From Macrococcoides epidermidis (GTDB lineage Bacteria > Bacillota > Bacilli > Staphylococcales > Staphylococcaceae): 64,000 nt of DNA. Position 1 is the stretch's first letter. Each line of letters begins with the position of its first letter. A program made the translations under genes and the position numbers. The notes under the pieces were generated by a model that saw nothing but the letters and a program-made list of their open reading frames with translations, ran no database searches and had not been told where the DNA came from. Location: assembly GCF_042659445.1 (NCBI RefSeq), contig NZ_JBHSSR010000016.1. The stretch is one strand, 5' to 3'. This document shows positions 37,395 to 45,091 of the stretch, in pieces.

Positions 37395-37460
37395 TCAACC
37401 ACGACAATAAGCCCCGGAAACTTATTGTGTTACAGATATATAAGCAGGATTCAGAGGGAA
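37395..37460 (+). ncRNA. L13-type ribosomal leader of rplM
   Basis: The 5' UTR contains ACAATAAG (37404-37411) paired with CTTATTGT (37421-37428) around CCCCGGAAA, plus conserved-looking flanks (CCACG, GTTACAG). Position and shape fit the Firmicute L13 leader, which is thought to bind L13 for feedback. The family call is from memory of its form. Confidence 0.65.
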
Positions 37461-37487
37461 TTTTTTTTATTTTAGGAGGAAAATATA

Positions 37488-37925
37488 ATGCGTCAAACAT
37501 TCATGGCAAACGAAGCAAACATTGACCGCAAATGGTACGTAATTGATGCTGAAGGTAAGACTATGGGTCGCCTTTCATCAGAAGTTGCATCAATCTTACG
37601 CGGTAAACATAAACCAACATTCACACCACACGTAGATTGTGGAGATCACGTTATCTTAATTAACGCTGAAAAAATCTATTTATCAGGTAACAAAGCAGAA
37701 GATAAAATTTACTACCGTCACTCATTACACCCAGGTGGAATTAAATCTATCTCAGCTGGTGAATTACGTGAGAAAAACCCAGTTCGTTTAATGGAAACAT
37801 CAATTAAAGGTATGTTACCAAAAGGTTCTTTAGGCGACAAAATGTTCAAAAAATTACATGTTTATGCTGGAGCAGAGCATCCACATGCAGCACAACAACC
37901 TGAAAACTACGAGTTACGTGGTTAA
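37488..37925 (+). CDS. rplM: 50S ribosomal protein L13
   Basis: L13 is an early-assembly large-subunit protein. The 145-aa product begins MRQTFMANEANIDRKWYVID and has LRGKHKPTFTPHVDCGDHVI. RBS AGGAGG lies upstream. Confidence 0.97.
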   Translation: MRQTFMANEANIDRKWYVIDAEGKTMGRLSSEVASILRGKHKPTFTPHVDCGDHVILINAEKIYLSGNKAEDKIYYRHSLHPGGIKSISAGELREKNPVRLMETSIKGMLPKGSLGDKMFKKLHVYAGAEHPHAAQQPENYELRG

Positions 37926-37944
37926 TTAAGAGGAGGACAATACA

Positions 37945-38337
37945 TTGGCACAAGTTGAATATAAAGGCACAGGCCGTCGTAAACATTCAGTAGCACGTGT
38001 TCGTTTAATTCCTGGAGAAGGAAACATCACAATCAACAACCGTGACGTACGTGACTACTTACCATTCGAATCATTAATCTTAGACTTAAACCAACCATTC
38101 GATATTACTGAAACTAAAGGTAACTATGACGTTTTAGTAAACGTTAAAGGTGGCGGTTTAACTGGACAAGCACAAGCAATCCGTCATGGTATTTCTCGTG
38201 CATTATTAGAAGCAGATCCTGAGTACCGTGGATCATTAAAACGCGCAGGCATGTTAACACGTGACCCACGTATGAAAGAACGTAAAAAACCAGGTCTTAA
38301 AGGCGCTCGTCGTTCACCACAGTTCTCAAAACGTTAA
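37945..38337 (+). CDS. rpsI: 30S ribosomal protein S9 (island insertion gene)
   Basis: S9 has a C-terminal tail that reaches the P-site tRNA. The 130-aa product starts at TTG (MAQVEYKGTGRRKHSVARVR) after GAGGAGG and ends with the usual GARRSPQFSKR. Its last ~54 bp are the attachment sequence for the stacked elements downstream. The left junction keeps the coding sequence intact, so integration replaces the gene end with an equivalent copy. Confidence 0.97.
   Translation: MAQVEYKGTGRRKHSVARVRLIPGEGNITINNRDVRDYLPFESLILDLNQPFDITETKGNYDVLVNVKGGGLTGQAQAIRHGISRALLEADPEYRGSLKRAGMLTRDPRMKERKKPGLKGARRSPQFSKR
38284..38337 (+). repeat. att core inside rpsI (left end of island stack)
   Basis: The 48 bp from 38290 to the rpsI stop occur again identically at 59083-59130. 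They recur with two substitutions at 54158-54205, and with a changed middle block at 63290-63349 and (decayed) 59384-59435. This is the left attachment site. Confidence 0.92.
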
Positions 38338-38361
38338 TATCGTTGTTATATCAACGTTTAC

Positions 38362-38396
38362 AGCACTTCTCGAAAATACTCGAGAGGTGCTTTTTT
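38362..38396 (+). terminator. rpsI terminator
   Basis: AGCACTTCTCGA pairs with TCGAGAGGTGCT (one G-U pair), followed by six T. Near-identical hairpins follow the att copies downstream. Confidence 0.88.
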
Positions 38397-38439
38397 ATAT
38401 GGTTTTTGCATGGATGTTACCCCTTAAATACCCCTCGAA

Positions 38440-38634
38440 TTATTTTCTTTTGTTTTTATTCTTGAAATTTGATTTATCTGTAGCTATTTTAGAAAATCTT
38501 TTAAGACGATTCTTTCTTTTAAATATCATAACTTCCATATTTACTTCACTTTTTACTTTCTTAAATAAAGGTGCTTTTTCAGGATTTTTATCAAGATAAT
38601 CTTCTATATATTTTTGTATAGCAGTTTGACCCAT
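38440..38634 (-). CDS. Small basic protein downstream of the integrase (64 aa)
   Basis: The product begins MGQTAIQKYIEDYLDKNPEK and has a lysine/arginine-rich second half, which suggests a nucleic-acid binder. AGGAGG precedes the ATG. It lies 21 bp after the integrase stop on the same strand, so it is probably cotranscribed. I do not recognise a named family; an accessory role in recombination is a guess. Confidence 0.65.
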   Translation of the reverse strand: MGQTAIQKYIEDYLDKNPEKAPLFKKVKSEVNMEVMIFKRKNRLKRFSKIATDKSNFKNKNKRK

Positions 38635-38655
38635 AAAAATACCTCCTGATATTAT

Positions 38656-39822
38656 TTAAAAATCAATATATTTATGAAAAACTTCAGCTAACTTTTCTCT
38701 AGATGATTGAGTAATATGAGTATAGATATCCATTGTTGTCTTAATATCACTATGTCCTAATCTTGATTGTACATCCTTCAGTTTTGCACCAGATTCAAAT
38801 AATAGCGATGCATGAGTATGTCTGAAGCCATGAACGTGTATCTTATGTAAATCCTTATGCCGATTAAAGAATGCTTCTAATTTGTCGTTAGGAGTAGATA
38901 CACGCATGTACTTCATTTGATTAAGTCTAGTATGATAAGTTGCAAAAATAGGCTGATTTTTGTCCTCATCTACCTCAAAACCATATTCTTTATATTGATT
39001 TACTTGTTCACGTTTCCATTCTTTTAATAATTGAATTGTAATTTCGTCAATATCTAACCATCTATATGACTCTCTTGTCTTTGGTGGTTGAAGAATATGC
39101 TTGTTATTTACTTTTGCTAATGTCTTTTGAACATATAAATCTTTTGTTTTAAAGTTTATATCAGACCAGTGCAAAGCTAATACTTCTCCTTTACGCATAC
39201 CTGTAAAAGCGAGTAGGCGAAATAGACAAGTAGCTTGTAAATTGTTTTCTTGATCCAAGTACTGCATAAATAATTTTAGTTCATCTTTAGTGAGAAAATT
39301 TCTTTCTTTTTCGATGAATACTTTATCTTCGCTACGACTAGGTAAAGTAATATACTCCATAGGATTACTGTCGATTAACTCTAGCTTCATAGCATAGTTG
39401 AAAACAAGTCTTGCTTGTATAACATAGTCATTAAAAGCCTTCATTTCATTCGCCCATTCATTGACTACAGTTTGACAATAAACACGAGAAATCTCTTTGA
39501 TAGGCATTCTTCCAAACTTCGGCAAGATGCGTTTATTAAACTTACTTTCTTTACTAGCTAGTGTAGTACCTCTTATTTCATTCTTATGGTTTTCTAACCA
39601 TAACAAATAAACATCCTTATAAGTATATTTGTTGATTGACTGTGTGGCTTTTTCTAAGCCCATTAATTGTAACTTTCGCAGCCCTATTTGAGCTTCTCTC
39701 AACGTTTCATAACTTCTGCTAGTTCTTTTCTTTTTCCCTGTCACTTTATCTACACCAAGATATACGTTAAATTTATAGCGAATTTCTCCACTTTTTAATG
39801 TTATTTTTTTTATATTTGTCAT
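38656..39822 (-). CDS. int: Tyrosine-type site-specific integrase
   Basis: This recombinase should insert and excise the island at rpsI. The 388-aa product has an N-terminal arm-binding domain (about 1-55), a SAM-like core-binding domain (about 60-160) and the catalytic domain. All expected residues are present: R210 (FTGMRKGEV), H331 and R334 (HGFRHTH), H357 (LGHSD) and nucleophile Y367 (DIYTH). It is intact and is the only integrase in the whole att stack. It lies close to the left att, as usual. Confidence 0.95.
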   Translation of the reverse strand: MTNIKKITLKSGEIRYKFNVYLGVDKVTGKKKRTSRSYETLREAQIGLRKLQLMGLEKATQSINKYTYKDVYLLWLENHKNEIRGTTLASKESKFNKRILPKFGRMPIKEISRVYCQTVVNEWANEMKAFNDYVIQARLVFNYAMKLELIDSNPMEYITLPSRSEDKVFIEKERNFLTKDELKLFMQYLDQENNLQATCLFRLLAFTGMRKGEVLALHWSDINFKTKDLYVQKTLAKVNNKHILQPPKTRESYRWLDIDEITIQLLKEWKREQVNQYKEYGFEVDEDKNQPIFATYHTRLNQMKYMRVSTPNDKLEAFFNRHKDLHKIHVHGFRHTHASLLFESGAKLKDVQSRLGHSDIKTTMDIYTHITQSSREKLAEVFHKYIDF

Positions 39823-39841
39823 TTTAACCCTTCCTTATTTG

Positions 39842-39857
39842 CTGGCCGGCAGTAAGG
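39842..39857. repeat. GCTGGCCGGC repeat motif upstream of int
   Basis: GCTGGCCGGCAGTAAG lies between int and the repressor. A near copy (GCTGGCTGGCAGTAAG) follows the excisionase-like gene at 41147-41162. Inverted relatives (CCGGCCAGCAG, TAGCCAGCAG) start the arms at 58929 and 54014. Confidence 0.6.
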
Positions 39858-39860
39858 GGA

Positions 39861-40706
39861 TTATAGAGTGAAATATAATATTAAATTGCTATCTTCATTA
39901 ATTTCAATATCAAAAAAAGAATAATGATAATTTATTAAAGGTATATTAGGAAAAATTTCGTATTTCCAATTTTCCAATTCATAATTTTCAGCAAGACTGC
40001 TATTTTTAAAATTTATTAGAGAAATTTCAAAGGTATCATCAAGCATATGACTTCTTACTTGATTAGAATAAAGTTCTCTGTTCTCTATATTTAAAGATTT
40101 ATAAAGTTCCTTATAGTTAATATAAAACTTATCTTCTATCGAATAATAATTTTGATCAATAAGAAAATAATTTGTTGTTAAAGTATATGCTAAAGAGTAG
40201 TAAAAATTATTGTATAACTTTAGTTGATAAAGAGTAAGTTCTTTGAAATTAATGGGACTGTCAGATGGAATATCTATTGATTGAATATTAATAAAAACTT
40301 TTTTATCTCCATTTCTACTTTCTAAAGTTTCGAAATAATAATTAATAGTCAAAGAATGAGTATCAATTTTTTCAAGCCCAATTTCAAATGCATCATTAGG
40401 GAGGTCTTTTTCATATTCTATAAATGAATTTAAATCTAGTTTGCATGTATATGAATCTGAGCCACTATCATAGATTACTTGATCATAAGGTACCAAGTTA
40501 AAAATTATAGGCGATAGCTCTATAATCTCATGTAATTTAGCATCTAAAGCACGTGATATTTTTTCAAGCGTTCCATAATGTACACTTTCAGTTTTCTGAT
40601 TCTGAAAAAAACTTAAAGTTTTTGGATTTATATTGGTTAATTTACTTAATTCATTTAGAGTCATGTTTCTTTGTTTTAATAATTCTTTTAATTTTACTTT
40701 TATCAT
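39861..40706 (-). CDS. XRE-family (CI/Stl-like) repressor
   Basis: The 281-aa product has an N-terminal helix-turn-helix (about 1-58), with LLKQRNMTLNELSKLTNINP and a recognition helix near PKTLSFFQNQ. A ~220-residue C-terminal region of unrecognised fold follows. In island biology such a protein would be the master repressor, released by a phage factor in SaPIs. It faces the excisionase-like gene across overlapping operators, which supports a lysis/lysogeny-like switch. No LexA-type protease dyad is evident. Confidence 0.8.
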   Translation of the reverse strand: MIKVKLKELLKQRNMTLNELSKLTNINPKTLSFFQNQKTESVHYGTLEKISRALDAKLHEIIELSPIIFNLVPYDQVIYDSGSDSYTCKLDLNSFIEYEKDLPNDAFEIGLEKIDTHSLTINYYFETLESRNGDKKVFINIQSIDIPSDSPINFKELTLYQLKLYNNFYYSLAYTLTTNYFLIDQNYYSIEDKFYINYKELYKSLNIENRELYSNQVRSHMLDDTFEISLINFKNSSLAENYELENWKYEIFPNIPLINYHYSFFDIEINEDSNLILYFTL

Positions 40707-40721
40707 ATTAATCCTCCTTAT

Positions 40722-40829
40722 ATTCTATAATAGAATGCTATTACAAATAAGTAAATACCAAGTTGCTTTAAAATAAAATCACTTGACATTATAAAGTTTA
40801 ACCATTAATATTACGATAAGGTAATATTA
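40722..40829. promoter_or_regulatory. Divergent promoter pair with palindromic operators
   Basis: Rightward: TTGACA (40783-40788), 17 bp, TAATAT (40806-40811); the -10 begins a perfect inverted repeat TAATATTAC-N6-GTAATATTA (40806-40829). Leftward: TTTACT (40755-40750), 17 bp, TATTAT (40732-40727), which lies inside the palindrome ATTCTATAATAGAAT (40722-40736). Both promoters are thus placed for repressor control, probably by the 39861-40706 protein. Confidence 0.75.
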
Positions 40830-40864
40830 AATTATCTTAATTATAAATACAAGGAGGTGAAAGA

Positions 40865-41146
40865 ATGAATAATCAACTTTACATACCATTAAAGTTAGAA
40901 GAGACTTCACTCAAATTATTGGAAGATATTTTTAAAAGTATAGCTGAGAATATTATTCAACAAATAGAAGATGAAAAAAATATTCAAGTTTATATGAATA
41001 AAAAGCAAGCATCTTCATATTTAGGAGTAAGTTTTAATACTTTAAAAAAGTTTATCGAAGAAGGTTTACCTGTAATTGATGTAAGTGGTATTCAAATGAT
41101 TAGAAGACAAGATATAGATAATTTTTTAGAATCAAAAATAAAATAG
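40865..41146 (+). CDS. Excisionase-like helix-turn-helix protein (93 aa)
   Basis: The C-terminal half matches the MerR-like HTH of excisionase/helix_17 proteins: MNKKQASSYLGVSFNTLKKF, a short loop, then RRQDIDNFLESKIK. The N-terminal half (1-45) is a charged helix. AAGGAGGTGAAAG is a very strong ribosome site. It is first gene of the rightward operon and probably acts in excision or as an activator. Confidence 0.75.
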   Translation: MNNQLYIPLKLEETSLKLLEDIFKSIAENIIQQIEDEKNIQVYMNKKQASSYLGVSFNTLKKFIEEGLPVIDVSGIQMIRRQDIDNFLESKIK

Positions 41147-41179
41147 CTGGCTGGCAGTAAGGTTTAATCTTTAAAAAAG

Positions 41180-42157
41180 TTGGTGATTGATATAAAAAAA
41201 ATAGAAATATTAAGAAGATGGATTACTATAATTTCAGGAAATGATAATTATATTTTAGTGAACAGATTCTATTTAGAATTCATGGAAGATTTACAAGGGG
41301 CGGTATTCTTGTCTCAACTAACATTTTGGGCGGATAAAGGTAAAAATAAAGAAGGATGGATTTATAAGACGCAAGATCAATGGTTTAAAGAGACAGGTAT
41401 AAAAAAATTTAAAATTGCACAAATAACAAGAGAATTAGAAAGTAGAGGAATTATAGAAACAAGAGTAATGAAAGTAAATGGAAACCCTATTAAGCATTAT
41501 CGTCTACTGTATGATAATTATTTAGAGGAAGTAGAATCAGTGTTAGAAAATAAACAAATGAATATTGATATTCTAAAAACAGAAAAACGAAAATCTGAAA
41601 ACAGAAAAAGGATTAGTGAAAATCAAAAAAAGGAATTTGTAAAAACAGAAAAAGGTAAGTCTAAAAACGGTATTTTTTCTATTACAGAAGATACATTAAC
41701 AGAGAAAACTACAGAAATAGCAACGAATCGCTATATTAATACAATTAGTTTAGTAGCAATTAGTTATATAAACAAATTAACAGATCGCTCATATAAATTT
41801 AATAATCAATCTTATATAAAATTAATAAGTGATTTAATAAATGAAAATTATAACATAATTGATTTGATTGAAGTAGTTGAGAAAAAATATTATGAATGGA
41901 GGAATGATAGAAAGTTCAATAAACTAATAAGGCCAGAAACACTTTTTAAATATGAGAACTTCAAAAAATATGTTGGAGAAGACTTTGCAAATAATATCGA
42001 AGTCACACCAAAATTTATTTTAATTGAAAATAAAAAGAATCTTTGTGAGTCAATTTTAAATTTTATTACTAAGTTAGAAAAAGAAATTGAATCAGAAGAA
42101 GACTACGAATTCGATCGGCTAAAATCAGAAATTCATAGTCTATGTGAAGAGTTATGA
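41180..42157 (+). CDS. Replication initiator-like protein (winged-helix N-terminus)
   Basis: The 325-aa product has an N-terminal winged-helix region (about 15-115), with LQGAVFLSQLTFWADKG, WIYKTQDQWFKETGIKKFKI and LESRGIIETR, as in phage and island replication proteins. A repetitive K/E/S/N-rich linker (about 140-175) follows, then a C-terminal helical domain possibly loading helicase. An iteron region follows the gene, as in SaPI rep-ori modules. The annotated start (TTG 41180) lacks a clear ribosome site and may be wrong by a few codons. Confidence 0.7.
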   Translation: MVIDIKKIEILRRWITIISGNDNYILVNRFYLEFMEDLQGAVFLSQLTFWADKGKNKEGWIYKTQDQWFKETGIKKFKIAQITRELESRGIIETRVMKVNGNPIKHYRLLYDNYLEEVESVLENKQMNIDILKTEKRKSENRKRISENQKKEFVKTEKGKSKNGIFSITEDTLTEKTTEIATNRYINTISLVAISYINKLTDRSYKFNNQSYIKLISDLINENYNIIDLIEVVEKKYYEWRNDRKFNKLIRPETLFKYENFKKYVGEDFANNIEVTPKFILIENKKNLCESILNFITKLEKEIESEEDYEFDRLKSEIHSLCEEL

Positions 42158-42212
42158 AATAACTCTATCTAAAATATTAACATAATAAATAATGAATTTG
42201 TAATTTATGCTT

Positions 42213-42246
42213 AAATCAATAGAACATTTTTGTTCTATTGATTTTT
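42213..42246 (+). terminator. Terminator after the replication initiator gene
   Basis: AAATCAATAGAACA (42213-42226) pairs with TGTTCTATTGATTT, followed by more T. Confidence 0.8.
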
Positions 42247-42276
42247 AGTACATGAGCATAAGAGAAAGTGATATCA

Positions 42277-42336
42277 CGTCGCCCTCTGGGACGAATTTCG
42301 GCAGAGCCGAACGTGATTAAATCGGCAGTGCCGATT
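42277..42336. other. Three tandem GC-rich short-loop hairpins
   Basis: The hairpins are CGTC...GACG (42277-42293, loop with CCCTCTGGG), TTCGGC-AGA-GCCGAA (42297-42311) and AATCGGC-AGT-GCCGATT (42320-42336). They stand out as GC-rich in very AT-rich DNA, directly beside the iterons. They may be a single-strand origin, nicking/transfer site or part of the replication origin. Confidence 0.6.
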
Positions 42337-42342
42337 ACTTTC

Positions 42343-42570
42343 TATATATGTGAAATCTACGTATATGGTGATATCACAATTTTAACTAATCATTTATATG
42401 TCACATATACATTTTATTACAACACGTATATATCACATATACACACCATGTATATTAAATATATGTGATATATACATTGAGTAATAATTATTGAAAAACA
42501 TGGTATATGTGAAATCCACGTATAGAATGAATTTTTAAATAATTGAATATGTGTGATATCCACATATATA
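42343..42570. repeat. Iteron cluster, probable island replication origin
   Basis: At least six related units are built on TATATGTGA(A/T)AT: near 42344, 42367, 42395, 42426, 42461, 42503 and 42546, some reversed as ATATCACATATA or TGTCACATATA. Several are followed by (C/T)CACGTATA. Direct and inverted iterons beside a Rep-like gene are how SaPI-type origins are organised. AT-rich sequence to 42719 could be the melting region. The 42158-42719 gap has no gene. Confidence 0.7.
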
Positions 42571-42719
42571 AAGATTTTTAATCAAAAAGCTTATTGATGA
42601 ATTTAATATTTAGACATTAGGTACAAATTATTTTATTAAAATTGTTGAAAGAATAACAAAGACATAAGCACTTGTTGCATTAATTAAAACAAAAAAACCT
42701 TAAAAAAGGAGATATGAAT

Positions 42720-43085
42720 ATGGAAAGAAGAGGAACGAACAAAACTTATTATCTAAATGATAGTACGCTAAATAAAATTGATGAGTTAAAAGAAGAAAAA
42801 GGATTTGCAAATATGAATCAAGTTTTGACTTATCTCTTTGAAAAAGAAGAACAAGCATTAGAAGATAATTATAACTTAAAAAGTATCAATGATAGATTGT
42901 CTACAATTGATAAAAAATCAGAAATGATTTTAGAAATCGTTTCGTGGAGCGCTGACAGACATGATCATATTCCAATGCTTTCTTTTAAAGAAGGTCAAAA
43001 TATTAGTTACAATAAAGCAAAAGAATTCGTTGAAGAAAAACAAATGAAAGCACCAATCAAAAAGAAAAGTTCATTCTTTCTATAA
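42720..43085 (+). CDS. Ribbon-helix-helix-like small protein (121 aa), unknown role
   Basis: The product begins MERRGTNKTYYLNDSTLNKI. The region 5-45 looks like a ribbon-helix-helix DNA-binding fold (strand TYYLNDST, helix, FANMNQVLTYLFEKEE). A coiled-coil-like stretch and a basic tail (PIKKKSS) follow. The start at 42720 is preferred to 42714 by spacing to GGAG. It may be a plasmid-type copy-control or transfer-associated protein; the function is unassigned. Confidence 0.65.
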   Translation: MERRGTNKTYYLNDSTLNKIDELKEEKGFANMNQVLTYLFEKEEQALEDNYNLKSINDRLSTIDKKSEMILEIVSWSADRHDHIPMLSFKEGQNISYNKAKEFVEEKQMKAPIKKKSSFFL

Positions 43086-43132
43086 ACAATTTAATATGAA
43101 ATTGGAAAGATGATTTTAAAAAGGAGAATATG

Positions 43133-43525
43133 ATGAACTTTATTACGAACTATTTAAGAGGATTAAATATCTTTCGTCTTATCAAATCAGTTCTATTTGC
43201 TTTTTTGGTAAGTGCGATTATATATATGTATCAACAAGCCTATGGAGAAGTTGGACATAAAACTCCAGGAATTATTATGAATACTTTATTATTACATAGT
43301 CCATTTTCTTATTATGTAATGTTTGATATTAAAAGTGGTGCGAATACATTTACCGGTACTAGAGTCTATTATATTACTAGAGATACATTAGCTTTTTATG
43401 GATTGTTCAAGATCGTTGGAATTGTTATATGGGGAACAGTATTTTTATTCTTGTCGCCAATTTTTACATATATTCATTTCAAAGATGTTAGTAAGTATGG
43501 TCAGTATAAATCACAAAATAAATGA
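43133..43525 (+). CDS. Membrane protein of unknown function (130 aa)
   Basis: Hydrophobic segments lie at about 16-33, 45-62 and 100-118, with basic ends. I do not recognise a family. AAGGAG is spaced better to the second of two adjacent ATG codons. It is third in the rightward island operon. Confidence 0.6.
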   Translation: MNFITNYLRGLNIFRLIKSVLFAFLVSAIIYMYQQAYGEVGHKTPGIIMNTLLLHSPFSYYVMFDIKSGANTFTGTRVYYITRDTLAFYGLFKIVGIVIWGTVFLFLSPIFTYIHFKDVSKYGQYKSQNK

Positions 43526-43573
43526 TAAAATTGTATTGATAATAATTTTTCAACTACTACAGAGGTGAAAATT

Positions 43574-43792
43574 ATGCAAAAGATAATTAGAAGTATTGCA
43601 CACTGTTAAATTTGTGATGATGTAATTGAATCAAAGCACACACATGATTATGTCATGTGTAAATGTGGTGCAATCTTTTTAGATGGTATTAAAGAGTATC
43701 AAAGGTAAGGATGGTGGCCAGAGAAAGTACAAGGAAAAACTAGAGATGAAATAATAGATTTTAGTCTTTCAGAGTACGAGAATGAAGAATAG
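43574..43792 (+). pseudogene. Zinc-ribbon small protein (DUF7695-like), two in-frame stops
   Basis: The frame reads MQKIIRSIAHC, stop, then ICDDVIESKHTHDYVMCKCG and AIFLDGIKEYQR, stop, then GWWPEKVQGKTRDEI to LSEYENEE and TAG. All three parts share one frame and together look like a complete ~70-residue protein with CxxC and CxC metal ligands, as in small DUF7695-type proteins. TAA codons lie at 43607-43609 and 43706-43708. GAGGTG is kept upstream. Confidence 0.7.
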
Positions 43793-43833
43793 CAAATACA
43801 AGTTCTTTTAATATTAGAAAGGAGTCGACAAAT

Positions 43834-44049
43834 ATGAACCTCAAAGGAAAAACTATTAATGACTTCACACAAGAACAAAGAGATAAGATGACAGGCGATC
43901 AAAGAAGAGAACTAAGAGCAAATACAAGATTAATAATGAAACAAAATGGTTATTATGATGATGTCAGAAGATTGCGTAAAGACAATCCACTTCGTGAAGA
44001 TGATAAAATGGATTATTTTTTCGGTAAATCAATAGGTATATTTGAATAG
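43834..44049 (+). CDS. Small charged protein of unknown function (71 aa)
   Basis: The product begins MNLKGKTINDFTQEQRDKMT, is rich in R, D, K and N, and has no membrane segment. AAAGGAG precedes the ATG at good spacing, and base composition matches neighbours, so it is probably real. I recognise no family. Confidence 0.6.
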   Translation: MNLKGKTINDFTQEQRDKMTGDQRRELRANTRLIMKQNGYYDDVRRLRKDNPLREDDKMDYFFGKSIGIFE

Positions 44050-44094
44050 TAGATATATAAGTTATGATTAACTAATAAACTAAGGTGTGATGAT

Positions 44095-44475
44095 ATGCTT
44101 GAAGTTGACAAAGAAAAAATTCAAAAAATGCTTGAAAGTGATTTGACTTCGGATGAAATAGCCGAATATTCAGGAATAGCGTATACTACTGCGAGAGAAT
44201 TAAAAGATGGAATTACAAGTATTGATGAAGCATCATTTAGAACACAAGTTAAATTAACATATGGATATAAAATAGCATTTGAAGGGCATGTGCCTGAAGA
44301 AGTTAGCTTAAAAAGAAGAATAGCGATAGTTGATGCAGCAATAGGAATAAATAAAATTGATGGTCTTGTATTAACGGATGAATATATAGAAAAAATGTAC
44401 GATATGGCACATGGAAGAATTAAGCGATCTGAATTTGCTGAGTACGTACTACAAGAGACAACAAAAAGTGATTGA
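44095..44475 (+). CDS. HTH protein with VbhA-type antitoxin domain (126 aa)
   Basis: The N-terminal part (about 8-40) resembles a helix-turn-helix (SDEIAEYSGIAYTTARELKD). The C-terminal part (about 75-120), with AIVDAAIGINKIDGLVLTDE and then a HGRIKRSEFAEYVL helix, matches VbhA-type antitoxins that block Fic toxins. No Fic gene is next to it, so it looks like an orphan or has another partner. A strong terminator follows. Confidence 0.65.
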   Translation: MLEVDKEKIQKMLESDLTSDEIAEYSGIAYTTARELKDGITSIDEASFRTQVKLTYGYKIAFEGHVPEEVSLKRRIAIVDAAIGINKIDGLVLTDEYIEKMYDMAHGRIKRSEFAEYVLQETTKSD

Positions 44476-44500
44476 TGAACCAATATAATTATTTGATTTG

Positions 44501-44525
44501 GCCACCTATTTTAGGTGGCTTTTTA
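44501..44525 (+). terminator. Intrinsic terminator before the retron operon
   Basis: GCCACCTA (44501-44508) pairs with TAGGTGGC (44512-44519), followed by TTTTT. It separates the island operon from the HNH-PRTase-RT cluster. Confidence 0.88.
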
Positions 44526-44588
44526 ACATGAGAAGTATAGTTTTAATGGCAAAAAGAAAATATTAGAACATTTATCGAATAGATAAAA

Positions 44589-45062
44589 ATGATATACTTG
44601 AAGAAAAGTATAAATATAAAAAGTACAGATATTCAAAAAGGGGAAATAGAATGGGGAAGATTATATGAAACATATCATAACAACTCATACAATCCCTCAG
44701 TATTAGAATATAAACTTTCAAGTTTATATGAAGATAGTGATGTTTCAAGGAAGGCAGGAATTTATGAGTATTTATTAAGCGGAGAAAAATTAGAATTTAT
44801 AAAATTACTTTCTATTAGAGTTTTCACTGAAACTGATAAAAAATCGAAGTATCAAGAGCAAACTAATTCTGCAAGAAAAAATGGCGTTTCTAATTGCCCA
44901 ATTTGTAATACAGATATACAATATGAGCACCAAACACATATATGGAATTATAAAGATATGGCTGGTGATCACATAATTCCATGGAGTAAAGGTGGTAAAA
45001 CAGAACGTAAAAATCTGCAAATGTTATGTAAACATCATAATAGCTTAAAATCCAATTATTAA
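44589..45062 (+). CDS. HNH endonuclease, retron-associated
   Basis: The 157-aa product has a C-terminal HNH/McrA-type nuclease: CPIC (103-106), GDHIIPWSKGG (126-136) with the catalytic DH pair 127-128, N142, and LCKHHNS (146-152). The N-terminal ~90 residues are helical, with the LLSIRVFTETDKKSKYQEQ stretch seen in other stand-alone HNH defence nucleases. The ribosome site is weak and the start uncertain. It lies 29 bp before the PRTase-like gene and is likely the first gene of the retron operon. Confidence 0.8.
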   Translation: MIYLKKSINIKSTDIQKGEIEWGRLYETYHNNSYNPSVLEYKLSSLYEDSDVSRKAGIYEYLLSGEKLEFIKLLSIRVFTETDKKSKYQEQTNSARKNGVSNCPICNTDIQYEHQTHIWNYKDMAGDHIIPWSKGGKTERKNLQMLCKHHNSLKSNY

Positions 45063-45091
45063 AAAAATGAAAAATATAAAGTGGTGAGCTT

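Noticed and set aside
38387..38599. Plus-strand 70-residue frame after rpsI
   Set aside because: It is the complement of the better supported 64-aa minus-strand gene, which has AGGAGG and sits behind int.
42268..42468. 66-residue open frame in the iteron region
   Set aside because: It is made of hairpins and TATATGTGA-type repeats; composition is not protein-like and there is no ribosome site.
42343..42570. CRISPR array
   Set aside because: The repeats are short, irregular in spacing and both direct and inverted; no cas genes are nearby. Iterons fit better.
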